Below are positions 53,908 through 64,000 of a stretch of DNA of 64,000 nucleotides, in pieces. Location of the stretch: positions 20,127,001 through 20,191,000 of the forward strand of contig CM050659.1 of the NCBI GenBank assembly GCA_027574665.1. Reading direction: 5' to 3'. This stretch comes from Rhynochetos jubatus (lineage: Eukaryota > Chordata > Aves > Eurypygiformes > Rhynochetidae). Numbering within the stretch: position 1 is the stretch's first letter; every line of letters starts with the position of its first letter. The notes under the pieces are model-generated. The model was not told the origin of the DNA. It saw only the letters and a list, made by a program, of their open reading frames with translations, and did not search any database. A program made the translations under genes and the position numbers.

Positions 53908-54040
53908 AGAATGTTTCTATTGAGGTCCCACAGTGACCTCAGTTCTTGGCCCAAAATCAAGCTTAATTTATCAATGACCTAGAAGAAAATAGACAATCAT
54001 TATACAAATATTTGACACTACAGTGGGGTATGAGATCTCA
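53908..54040 (+). mobile_element. Probable fragment of CR1-like LINE reverse transcriptase region
   Basis: The plus strand carries ggtcccacag, then cagttcttggccca, then tatcaatgacctagaaga in the spacing of the LINE reverse-transcriptase segment that encodes VPQ-G-SVLGP and F-INDLEE. Intervening bases are substituted or shifted, so no reading frame survives. Edges are uncertain; the relic may extend left toward 53830 and right toward 54330. Confidence 0.45.
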
Positions 54041-55175
54041 TCCAAGACATTGAGATGGTCTGTGTGACACAGTAATATATTACAATACATCTAAGTATTC
54101 AATCGAAGGAGAAAATCCTGTAACCATGCTTGGGGGAGATGGATTCACAGGCTGAACGAGAAAGCTGCATAGCTCCGAGTATGGAGGCAAGCACACTGTA
54201 AAGGATGGTACTAAGTAAATGGGAGAAATGCAATAGCCCTTCTTGATTGTCCAGTAAATGAGTATTCCTAAAATAAATAGGAAAATTTATTAACTCGGAG
54301 AACAATCAATGAGGAATGTTGTGGCTTTTCTCCCACTGGTAAGTTTGAAATAGAGTCTGGATATTTTTCCTGACAAAAACGCACTAGCTCCTGTATTAGA
54401 ATGAACTGGAAAGGAAGCAGAGACTAACTTATGAAAGAACTATGTTTTTCCCAGCAAACCTAGAACTTACACAGCCTTAGACTGAATCAAGACTACAGAG
54501 GTCAAAGGTAGGGAGCACAGAGTGCCAAACGCCCTGTTTCAAGTGGTGGAAGAGTGCAAATGGTTATTTTTGGCACAGTGCTCTCTTTATGGTACTTTCA
54601 AAAATGACTTCTGCATACTTCATACAGTAGCTTATTCAGCAATCACTCAAACGTAGGTCCAGATAATAGCAAGAACTGTACTGTGTCTCAGTGGAAACTA
54701 AGGAAGAGATTAATGCTAAAAAAGCATCTCTAAATGTACGCTTTATGCTTGCAAATGTATTCATTTAATATGAACATAAGACTAAGCTCTGGATGCATTT
54801 AGACAGGCACAGAGGTTTTTTCATTTGGGTATCCTTTGGCTGTCTTGTCTGAAACAGACGACAGAGTCATCTTGAACATGAGGTAGAGTGGAAAGGAGAT
54901 AGAAGAAATCACTTGTTACACGTATTTTCTTTTTTTTTTAAAGAAAAAACTTCAAGGATTGGGATGATAGGTAAGGCACATCAGTAATTGCTACCTTGAG
55001 TAACATCTAGCACAAGGGTCTGTTCTCTCACAGATGAAGTCAGTGGAACAACTGTCTTGAGCAAACAAACATTGACATTCTGTGATACAAAGGAAAACGT
55101 ACACCAAAACTATAGATTCAAATGACAACCAAGGATGTGACAAATAAACAAGGATACTTGAATTATGTATCATAC

Positions 55176-55322
55176 CTCCATCGTTGTCCAGGTTATCTCC
55201 ACACACCATTTCCATGACAACGTTGCATCCTGAGCCACTCCAGCCCACTTGACAAACACAGTGCCATCCATTCTGGTCAAGAGTGCACCTCCCATTTCCA
55301 TAACAGAGACCTGGGCAGCCAT
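55176..55322 (-). CDS. TENM1: TENM1 exon: EGF-like repeat 8 and start of Cys-rich segment
   Basis: This exon is 147 nt, phase 1 at both ends. It encodes EGF8, from [13 protein letters not shown] through [13 protein letters not shown] to SGC, with all six cysteines. Then comes [16 protein letters not shown], the start of the Cys-rich segment whose acidic LDNDGDG motif (completed by the next exon) looks like a calcium-binding loop. The acceptor is tttgctag and the donor is GAG|GTATGA. Its first codon reads Asp whether the preceding exon is the EGF6-7 exon or microexon A, because both end in a single G. Confidence 0.96.
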
Positions 55323-57647
55323 CTAGCAAAGAAAATGTAAAAAAGAAGCCTTCATGGAGGAGTTTTCTTCTCCTTCTTTACAGAAGTAATTATTCTTTAA
55401 TATTCTTTCTTATAGCATTACACTTGCTGTCTTCAAATAATCACAGCTCCCATGCAAGCCATTTACATTTTTGGCCAAATATGGAAAAATTCCCATCCTG
55501 GTCCCTCTCTTTGCTTGCCCGTAAGTCATTTCTCGGTGAGGAATGAGGATTTTTTAGTGTGTAACATTTTGTGTGCAGGATAAAAGTGAGTAAATTCATA
55601 AGAAGTTATTTAACAGTCTGCCGTGTCCATCTCTATTTATTGAAAAGTTGTAGATCACGAAGGAAGATATACACATAATCAATGTTTATATCAAAGATAT
55701 ACAGGGCAAATATTCTTTAAATGACAAATTGGCACTTGTGGACGTAATCCTACACATTGCAGGGAGTGGAGATGACCTTTTTATTCTGTTCATAAATACT
55801 CAGCTGACTGTGAAAAAGCCAGTTTGATTTATGCTACAATATAACTCTTTCCACAGAAGGAAAATGAGGGAGCATTTCCTTCTAATGCCCAGTTCCAATT
55901 CCTTCACATTATAGCTGGTTCATATACGACAAACACTTGCCCTTTAGTGGCTCCGATTCTAGATCAAAACTGGAATGACGACTGTAGCATCCCCTGGATT
56001 ATATACCTGTAAGCTCCGAATCGATAGTAATTTGGACATTCTCAGCTACATCTTTTGCCTATAAGAGTGACAGAGGAATTGTCTCTTGGACGTGTACACT
56101 CATGTCCATCTGCTTATATAGTTCAGTGCCAGCTCAGGCATTTGTCAAATCCTCACCATGTCACACGCGGAGCCAAAGGACAGTGGATAACGCTCCGCAA
56201 AAAGCTTAACAGCGCAAGTGGCATCTCTTCTAAGAGGGTTCCTCTCTTTTCGCCAGCAGGGACACACAGGACCTGAAAGCTCTTCTGTATCTGGTAGTGA
56301 ACATCAACCCTTACGCGTTATCAGCGATAATTTTTTTTGAGGAAGAAAGAAGAGGCCTCAGTCTGCATATGTTTGGCAGCCCCAAGAGACAGATGCTCCA
56401 GAAGGGCTTTGGAGGAGCTGACCGGAGTCAGAAAATCTGTACCACTGGTCTGTTGGGTTGTGAGTTACAGCCCAGCATGCAGCACATTTCCTGGCAACAT
56501 TACACTAGCCACATCATCTGTCTCTTTCTCACCCTCGGCGCAGTTTATCAATCACATCTGCAAGCAAGGAGATTGGAGTCTGACCCTCTTGCTCGGAATA
56601 GCTGACTATATGGGGCACCGTTTTCTCACACTGGCATTCTAGAAGTTGCTGCTCTAAAATAGCATGAGGTTGGCAACCATCAGATATACTAAAAAAGCCA
56701 ATTATTTGCCTCTTTTGGGGAGCTGGGGGAAAGGGCAGGATGCGAGAGCTGTTCTGGATAATGAGGATGTTCTTCCACTTCAATTCGCTGTCCTGCTGAG
56801 TTAATTCATTTCTTGTTTATGATTATATTTTGCTGCTGTGTGTGGTTATCCTCTAAGACTATAAACGTAATCAAATGAATGCCTACATATTTTTATTATT
56901 ATCTAATTCCGAAGAACTAAAGTAATGAATACAAATGAAACACCCAGGTCTTTCTGGAATGTCGGTTAGTTTGGTAACTCAGCTAGCAGCATTTTTGCAA
57001 GGGGCAATGTGCATCATTGCTCCGCACAGCGTGGCGAGGACTGAGGGGCTGCTGCCAAACTCGGGGAGGGTACTTGCGCTGACGTGACCAAGCAGGACCT
57101 GCGGCAAGGCACGGAAATCAAATGAACAGCACTAGACAGAAAGCAACATCAAATTTAACTCTTGTATCAAATGATTTGAAGAGAACGAGAGCACATCTAG
57201 CCTAGAAAGCTTTCAAAAAGGTGCACTTCTCCGTAAAAAAAAAAAACTTACTTCATGCACAAATGACATAAAACATGAAAATTTTTATTCTCATGGAAGA
57301 CAGGTTCAAGACAAGGTTTTTTGAGCAAGTCCTCGGCTCTGTCATTACGTGGGAATGGTAAGCTAGAGCAGGAATCTGATTTGCCTGACACAGCACATCA
57401 GATGGCCGCATGGAACATGCTTGCATTGCTACAGCTTTGCAAATGAGTCGAGCACATTATTTGTTAAAAAACGCATTTTTTTCTGTGATTCTCTGTGTAT
57501 ACCGATCACCATAAACAAATGTTTTATCTATTCTGGCAACTTAGCAGTCCAGAAGCTCAGACAAAACAGGCAACAGAAAACACTCCATTCCCAATACTTT
57601 TGTATATTTTCATTATTCTTCCACAATGCTGATGTGAAAAAACTTAC
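55323..57647 (-). other. TENM1: TENM1 intron downstream of microexon A (2.3 kb)
   Basis: The donor is GTAAGT and the acceptor is tttgctag. A UGCAUG motif (sense strand) lies at 57254-57259, about 390 nt from the microexon. Open frames at 56055-56783 show no family resemblance. Confidence 0.75.
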
Positions 57648-57671
57648 CTCGAACAGCATCTAAGTAGTGAG
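57648..57671 (-). CDS. TENM1: TENM1 microexon A (24 nt), EGF7-EGF8 linker, alternative
   Basis: On the minus strand a U-rich tract ending in ttttttaag precedes 24 nt that are followed by the consensus donor GAG|GTAAGT. Spliced with its neighbours (phase 1 to phase 1) the exon codes for AHYLDAVR, placed between HCTI and DGCPGL. Teneurins are known to have an alternative insert of 8-9 residues at exactly this point (AHYLDKIVK in TENM3), called splice site A. Skipping it keeps the frame. It is far too short for ORF calling. The upstream tract contains several CUUU/UCUU runs of the kind bound by PTB, and a UGCAUG (RBFOX-type) motif sits about 390 nt downstream at 57254-57259; both regulatory readings are inference. 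Confidence 0.93.
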
Positions 57672-58767
57672 CTTAAAAAAGAAAAGAACAAAACTGAGAT
57701 GGATTGAACTTCCGTAGCCAAATGAAAATAACAGACACCATTTGGTTATGGTTTGCCGCCTGTTGGTTAGACATAAAGTGTCCCCCTCTCACTGCAGTCA
57801 GATCTATTCCTACCGCTGAGATGAAAACACGCCGCGTATGTGACTGTTCCCCATTTGATGAGAAGCATGCGCAGCACAGCTGGGGCCATACCTGGCAGTG
57901 CCTACGCCGTGAAGAGCAGCTCTGTTTATCTTTGTAATTATTCTGAGCCTTTTCTGGGTTTGCTCTACCGTCTTTAGAAAATTAGGCTGTTCCTCTTTCA
58001 CAAACCTAATTATTGATTTAGCAAATCTAATGCGGTAAATTCTAGAGGCAGTGAAAGAATTATCCTAAAATGATCAAGATAAAACATTCTACTTTTTGTC
58101 AGGACAAGCATGAAAGTTTACACTGCTTATCTCTGAAAATGAGATACCCTGCTATAACAAACAATTAAAATATTTATGAATAATCTTGCTTTGGGACGTT
58201 TTAGGGAGAAACATTATTAGACTTTGCAAAAATCTGTTGTATTTCATTAAAAATATAACTATTACATTTGTACAGTGGAGAAATTGCTAAAAAGATCTGA
58301 AGGTTTTACCTTATTAGGAATATTGTTAGAAGGCAGCTACAGAAAAAAACACTTCTAGTAGTTACTAAAATATGTAAATCCTCAGACACGAAGGCAAGAG
58401 ATTTAATGCAAGAATTACTTAAGCTGAATAATAGCTTCATACCTTCACATCCTCTACTTCTGAAATACTTTTTTTCCTTCCTGACTCAAGGTTCACATAT
58501 GAACACAACCCAAAGATACGCTAGGACCGAGATTTCTCTCTTGTGTGGCTTTGTATTTAAAACCAATAAAATTCATCAGCGTAATTTCCTCTAAGCAGAA
58601 AGCTGCACAGAGTTGCTATTCTGTTGGCCAAGCAGGGTGCACCATCAGTGCAGCGGCACCTTTTTATACCTGGCCTTATTCCAGGTCTCTGTTTTTCCAA
58701 AATGACTTGAATCAGACCTGGCTAAGATTGTATGTATTTTATTTCTCGAGGTGGAAAACCCCCTTAC
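57672..58767 (-). other. TENM1: TENM1 intron upstream of microexon A (1.1 kb)
   Basis: The donor is GTAAGG after EGF7. The intron ends in a U-rich tract (ttgttcttttctttttttaag). No other features are recognised. Confidence 0.8.
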
Positions 58768-58953
58768 CAATGGTGCAGTGGTCCCCTTCCCATCCAGGGC
58801 TGCACTCGCACTTCCCGTCCTTGCACTGGCCGTGTTCAGCACAGTGAGAGTGGCAGGTACGCTCTTCACAGGTTGGTCCCACCCAGCCCTCTTCGCACTG
58901 GCATATCCCTCTTGAACAGACACCGTGGCTGCCGCAGTCCAGGGTGCACAGCT
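58768..58953 (-). CDS. TENM1: TENM1 exon: EGF-like repeats 6 and 7
   Basis: This 186-nt exon is phase 1 at both ends and encodes two complete EGF-like repeats. The first runs from [12 protein letters not shown] to GWVGPTC and the second from [13 protein letters not shown] to GDHC; each has six cysteines, so neither carries the lone-cysteine change that EGF2 and EGF5 use for covalent dimerisation. These repeats form the rod between the membrane and the globular superfold. The acceptor is ctgtgcag at 58954-58961 and the donor is G|GTAAGG, a strong site. The first codon is completed by one base from an upstream exon that lies beyond the window. The last residues before the junction are HCTI plus one base, so the next exon may be the 24-nt microexon or the EGF8 exon. 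Confidence 0.96.
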
Positions 58954-61900
58954 CTGCACAGGATGACAAAAATACATGGTGTGAAACAGCAGTTTCCTAC
59001 TGCACACAGACTTTGTACCGACAGTAAATTCAATCACTTCGATATAACATCACTCATCGATTTGCTCAAATATGAGATTTCATCATTCAGGACAGACCTT
59101 ACACCATCTGGCTGCCTCCTTTAGCAGTTACTTGCAAGATTCTTTGTTTGGGGTGGGGACTGCAGATGATGACTTTGCATATGGCAGGGCAATGGGTCTA
59201 AACCAGATCAACAATGACACAGAAAACTTCACATCTTTTGACTGATTTCAGCTGATGCCTTCAGTGACGGCATGCCCTGTCTGTCCCCAGGTCCCACCGG
59301 CTCAGCTCTGAACTCTGTTATGAGCTCAAATATTGCAAGTGAGCCAGATGAAAGGATATTACATACATACAAGCAAAACAGTCCTTGAGATATTCAGATG
59401 TTTGTTGTGATGGTAAAATGGCCTTCGTTTACAGTAAGAAGCCACCAGAAAGGTAACAATGAGAAAGAGCAAGCACCCCACTCTGACGGCAGTATACAAT
59501 AGTACATGGCTTACAGGCCACACAGATCTGCTTAATTCTAAATGACTTTCAAGGATTAAAACTTCTTTTCCTTCTTGACTTTCATGACTCAACTGCTAAG
59601 AAACCAGAAAAGCTGTATTGGGAAGACAGGGGTACCTCCTTCACTGCGCTCGGAACAATTTCTCTACCTGGCCGTTGCAGAACACTTATCTATCGTGAAG
59701 TGGAATAGAAGTCCTGAATTGTTTCAATACATCACAACATGCCAATTGCCATTCTACTTCCACTTAGACTGAAGTTGTTCTGTGAAAAGAATGGCTTCAT
59801 TATAAAGAGGTTCCATGTAGTTTGAATTTATTTAGAATAATTAGTGTCAAGAGACAGAATTTGCTTGTTATTCTGCAATTAACCAGCCACAGAAATGTTT
59901 CCTCCTTCTTCCTCTCGGAAAGCAGCTGATAGCACTACAAGTGTAAGCCAAATAACCGTGTCTGCTCCGATCTCAAATGTCAGTGTTACATATTTAGTTG
60001 TGGCAAGATTTTTCCCTTGACAGATTTTAAACAATGATCATTTGTATCTTGGAACTATTGTATATAAACATTCTTAAAAGCATTTGTAGTGACAAATGCT
60101 GTCACTGTGTATACCAAGCAAAGTTTTTAAAGTTTAAATTGAAATCTTATCAGTTCCCATCATTTTAACACAAATAAAAAAGCAGAAACTGAACTGCACA
60201 GCGACATTGCCGACATGCCAGGCTCTGTCTTGAGTTAGAGTCTAGCCCTTGTTTTTGTTAACAGCTGGGTGATGGCACAAAGTACAATCGAAAGAATTGG
60301 TGAATGACAAACTGGCAGAGCATGGTGAAACTCAAAGTCACCTTCAAAAGCAGAAGGCATGGTAAAGAACCTAAGGATAAAATTCAGTAAAAGCAACTGT
60401 GAAGCACTGTCCAGAGGAAGTCAAAATGATCTGCATAAAAAATAATCAATTGTACAATTCAGACAGGGATTGTGTTATACTGGACTACAAGATAAACATA
60501 ATTACCTGATATTCCTGTAAAAGAGTATATAAGACAAGGAAAGAGACTGATCTGCCATATTCGAATGAAAAACTGTGCTGAGCCTGGGGCCTTAGCCCTT
60601 AGAAAGACTTGATTGCTGCCTGCTGATCATGTATTAATCTAATGCTCGATGCCTTGGACTGCCTGCCTGCAGGTACTGGGAAGGATTTCTTCCCCCTTGC
60701 TGCATAATTTGGCTTGGCATTTTTGTTTTGTTCCTTGCTTGTTCCCTGAAAACCTGGGAGACTGCTCAGAAGATGACAAGGAGGGACTTGCTCTGGTATT
60801 CCATTGGTATTGAACTCACCCAAATACTTGCTCCTATGATCAGGAAGCAAATTGATCCCACCAGATCTGGGATCAGAAAAGAATCACCCCCAGGCCACAC
60901 TGGCAGAAGACCACTGCTATTATTTTAACCTATCTTTATAACTTGGGGCATGGGCAAACTCCTGAGAATTAAATCTAACAAATTACCTGCTGCTTCAGGG
61001 GCTTAGGCTGCTAGAGGGATGCCTTTGATCTCTCCTGATCTCCCTCTAGTTCATTATAATTATTGCTTTTGGTACTTTACTGTAAGTGGCAAAGATTGTT
61101 CAGAGGATTTTAAGAAATATTTTGTAGCTTACACTATGCTGGGGTAAGAGGAGTAGATGATGTTTTTGACCCTTCTGTCTACTACTTAGATTTCTGCAGT
61201 TGTGGCACTGGCTTAGTCCCACTGATGCTAGAACTTCAGGGAATATTGTAGGCACCAGTATACAGAAGTGGCAACGTAGGCTGGAAGAGATGAAGCGGGG
61301 AAACAAAACGATATACAGAGGTTCCGATCGTGTCAGCAGCTCCAGCAGCTCCCACCACTTCTCTATCTGTAAGCAAATCAAAGAACCAGCTATGGAAAAC
61401 CTTGACCACATTTCCACTCGTGGCATGCCTGCCTGCCTACCCCGCAGAGTCTAGTCATAACAAACTCATCTTCCAAATAAACAAAAGAAATAGCAGCATT
61501 GAGCCAAAGGCAGTGTTGGCACATCCCTACACCACAGGGACAGATATCTTGCAGGTCTTCATATTGTACAAGCCCAAAATTAAATGATTATTGAAATGTT
61601 TGAAAGATTTCCATTGTTTTCCCCACGTTTGACACAAGGGATAAAAAGTTTAAACACTATTTAAGATTAAAAATTCTATCAGATTAATGAAGTGGAGATA
61701 CAAGATTTCCTATCTCATGAAAAAAGCATCTGATGCTTGGCACTATATAGCCTTCACTCACAAGGCTTCTCTTTTTAAATCCTATTTTCCCCCATAAGAC
61801 CATACACAACCAATTTTTCCTTTTATTTTTCACCTGTTGGAATACAGTGGCTTTCTGCATTAACCAACGACACTGTCTTGGAAAGACAGCCCAGCAGCAC

Positions 61901-64000
61901 AAGTTCTGGACCCCAGACTGGCTCTGTGTGACCAAAAATGTTAGCCTAGTTGTCCTGCACCCAGTTACTCAGTCTTCACACCTCATTTCTGCCAGCAATT
62001 CAGAGCACAGGAACCAGATACCGGCAACACTTTTACTCAGTTACTAAAAGAAGTGTGCGGCAAACCTGTTCCAGCACAGGAATGCTGGAATGATCTTACC
62101 TAGCTCTTGCCTTTCCTTCTAGTAATGCATTTATTTACCCAAAAATATTTAATCTAAGTGTTCTTTGATGCAAATCCAAACTAATTCTGTAAGCACCAGA
62201 TATAATGAAACCTGGTTTCTTAGTTTGGACCTGACACTTTCCTCATTTACCCCAGCTCTGCTGCTCAGCCCACTCATCCTTTACAGTCACTGAGGCCAAG
62301 ACTTAAGTTTGTTTCAATGAATTAATATGAGGCATTAGAAATACTATTTACTGCTATCATGTATTCTTCTACCATGCAAAACCAAGATTCTTCCCAGATT
62401 TCTCATGCAAAGCGAGGGAAATCAAGCCTAACATCATCCTATTAATGCTGTGGTACTACCTGCAGCTTTAATCCACAGCTAATTCAAACAACTAAGATTA
62501 AATAAAAGCATTATCAGTTCAGGTTGTCCCGTTTTGAAATGCAAAACAAATCCTTAGCTCCTCCTGTACATAATCAAGTACAGAAATAGCAGCACAGCAG
62601 GGAGCCACATTAGCATTTGTATTGAGGAATGGGTTTCCACAGCGATTAGACAAAACGGGATACTCAAGGGAGTGGACAGTGACCAAACAAAATGGAAAAC
62701 AATACAATAACTTGAAATAAGTAAATAGCTTAAAACAAAGCTGAAGCGGTAAAAATTCAGACAGCACTGAAGTCAAAATTCAGACAGCAGATCAGATATC
62801 ACGCAACTGTTCTGATCAGTGGAGCATCTTCCTCCTTCCATAGCAGGTAGTCCTACAGAACTTAAACCACCCCAAAACGCAGTGGGTACTCCACAACAGC
62901 CCAGCACAGTGAGGCAAGGGCTTTGAGCTGGGTAGGTACAGCAGTTGAGACAGCCAAAGATGTCTCCTCTGGCTGAGACAGCAATTCCACCCCCTCCTCT
63001 CCACCCATCTCCTGGCTCTGTCTGGAGCTTATCTGAAACTGTGGTGAGCTGATTCACATCATGAAACTGGCAGATAATAATTCATTTTATTGTCCTTGGG
63101 TAAGACCTGACAGCTTACTGAGCTAAATCAGCCCACTGAGGGATCAAAGCATCACACAGGCAGTGCAAGGGAGGAGATGTGGCAACCACTGGGATGGGGA
63201 CTGTCCTGCAGAGGAGCCACAAGCTGTGCCACCACCAGACTGCAGAGGACAAGAGCAAGGGAAGGTGACTTATGTAAGGTAGGAAGGGAGGCAGATAACA
63301 AGAGATTATCGTTTGGGTTAGAAAAGTCCACTCTGGGGTATTCTACCACAGGCCTTTAGTTATGCTGTTACACCGATTGCCAATCATTCTTACAATATAC
63401 AGTGCAACACGCACAATTTGTTCAGTCCCTCAACTGTGTTGGTGTTTAGGCTTGTAGGCTCACAGAAATGCCCTATCTTCTCTCCCACTCCTCTTTGTCT
63501 CTGCTTTTGTCTCTGTGGGATATACACCTGCCCATCTTGCCTGCCTGAGCTCTAGGCAGATCTGTGGAGCGCGGTGGGTGGAAGGCTGGTCTGTGGCTAA
63601 GAGACCAGATCCTCAGCAGGCGTGAATTTTCATGGCTCCCACGAAACCAACAGTCACCCTAATTCACGGTAATTCATGGCCCTGATTCAGTTTTTGTACC
63701 TGTACACTTTGCAATCAAAACAAGGCTCTCGAATTGTAGGGCTGGAAAGTTAATTTTCTTATGTAAAAAAAAAGCTCAGCTGCAAACAACGCGCTGGCAA
63801 ATTGCTGGGAGCTGACCTCAGCCGACCCCCACAGTGTTGCAGACTTGCCTCAAATACAGGCTTGATCAAATCTAAAATTGAGAGCCCTTAGACTTAAACC
63901 AATTAATGAATAAGAGAGTTAAAGTATGTTCAACTCAGTCTAGAATTTTTACTGACATGTACTTAATTCTGAATGCTCATTAATTTTATTGGAAAAAGGC
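58954..64000 (-). other. TENM1: TENM1 intron, 3' part only
   Basis: This stretch lies upstream of the EGF6-7 exon; the preceding exon (EGF5 region) was looked for and not found, so the intron exceeds 5 kb. A moderately GC-rich block at about 60500-61080 has the look of an old interspersed element but matches no family I can name with confidence. Confidence 0.7.

Larger units (their letters stand above)
45350..55175 (-). other. TENM1: TENM1 intron (9.8 kb)
   Basis: The donor is GTATGA and the acceptor is ccattttag. It contains (AAAAT)n at 50070-50097, a GAAA tract at about 47980-48000, A-rich runs at 48704-48740, a probable CR1 reverse-transcriptase fragment at about 53910-54040, and GC-richer patches at about 49830-50030, 52085-52260 and 53590-53730 without recognisable products. 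Confidence 0.75.
1..64000 (-). other. TENM1: TENM1 (teneurin-1) gene, internal part: EGF6 through mid NHL propeller
   Basis: The whole window lies inside one gene transcribed right to left. Teneurin-1 is a large type II transmembrane adhesion protein of neurons that forms disulfide-linked dimers and binds latrophilins and other teneurins across the synapse. Twelve exons (including two microexons) splice into 2027 nt of open reading frame, with all phases matching (1-1-1-1-2-2-0-1-1-2-2-1-0). The protein order EGF6, EGF7, EGF8, Cys-rich, transthyretin-like, FN-plug, NHL is that of the teneurin ectodomain. Assignment to paralogue 1 is from recalled family sequence: for example the linker AHYLDAVR, the block CPERGTVIPELQ, and [10 protein letters not shown] in the propeller agree with TENM1 rather than with TENM2, 3 or 4. 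Both gene ends lie outside the window. Confidence 0.96.

Noticed and set aside
58732..59124. 130-codon open frames on both strands over 58645-59124
   Set aside because: They are shadows of the EGF6-7 exon in other frames; only the 58768-58953 reading has EGF cysteine spacing and matching splice sites.
59359..59592. Minus-strand frame with a hydrophobic stretch (VGCLLFLIVTFLVASYC) that looks like a membrane segment upstream of the EGF exons
   Set aside because: The teneurin membrane segment precedes EGF1, not EGF6, and this frame lacks acceptor/donor sites in phase with the next exon. It is a chance hydrophobic run in intron.
62773..63057. Cys-rich minus-strand frame upstream of EGF6-7, considered as a missing EGF exon
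   Set aside because: Cysteine spacing does not fit EGF repeats (no C-x-x-x-C-x-x-x-G-x-C and G-x-C-x-C pattern), and the expected CPDQCSGHG-type sequence is absent.
1..64000. CRISPR arrays, operons, phage or other microbial defence systems
   Set aside because: The window is vertebrate intron and exon sequence; no regularly spaced repeats, ribosome-binding sites or compact gene arrays are present.

Overview
This is an internal, multi-exon piece of one vertebrate gene read from the minus strand: TENM1 (teneurin-1, also called ODZ1 or TEN-M1). It is almost certainly from a bird, or failing that another sauropsid. The evidence for the clade is (i) uninterrupted near-identity of the spliced protein to vertebrate teneurin-1, (ii) a decayed CR1-type LINE 3' end at about 38963-39265 with the (ATTCTRTG)n terminus, and (iii) compact introns (0.9-10.2 kb). 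The species cannot be fixed from the sequence. Paralogue identity (TENM1, not TENM2/3/4) is from recalled family sequence and rests on short blocks such as [56 protein letters not shown]-type and [16 protein letters not shown].

Reading in transcript order (high to low coordinate), I can place 12 coding exons: 58768-58953 (EGF repeats 6 and 7), 57648-57671 (24-nt microexon, splice site A), 55176-55322 (EGF 8), 45133-45349 (Cys-rich segment and start of the transthyretin-like domain), 38125-38244 (transthyretin-like), 36105-36366 (end of that domain, start of the FN-plug), 33198-33465 and 27772-27915 (FN-plug), 23209-23458 (end of plug, first NHL blade), 22303-22323 (21-nt microexon, splice site B), 18624-18856 and 8290-8444 (NHL beta-propeller). 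All have GT donors and AG acceptors, their phases chain without a break, and the total is 2027 nt encoding about 675 residues with no in-frame stop. Transcription start, cytoplasmic domain, transmembrane segment and EGF 1-5 lie beyond 64000; the rest of the propeller, the YD-repeat barrel and the C-terminal TCAP/toxin-like region lie beyond position 1.

The most interesting content is the pair of microexons. They are invisible to ORF finding but are exactly in phase and flanked by near-consensus donors. Each can be included or skipped without a frameshift, so this window alone can encode four ectodomain isoforms. Site A changes the EGF7-EGF8 linker; site B adds seven residues to the NHL propeller, which in teneurins is the region controlling homophilic and latrophilin contacts.

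Everything else (about 97% of the window) is intron. It holds the CR1 relic, a probable CR1 reverse-transcriptase fragment (about 53910-54040), a degenerate roughly 120-165-bp tandem array (40333-40710), short tandem and simple repeats, an inverted repeat at 19335-19421 and some AT-rich homeobox/POU-motif-rich stretches that could be conserved enhancers. I see no second gene, no RNA gene, no CpG-island promoter and no bacterial or viral system.
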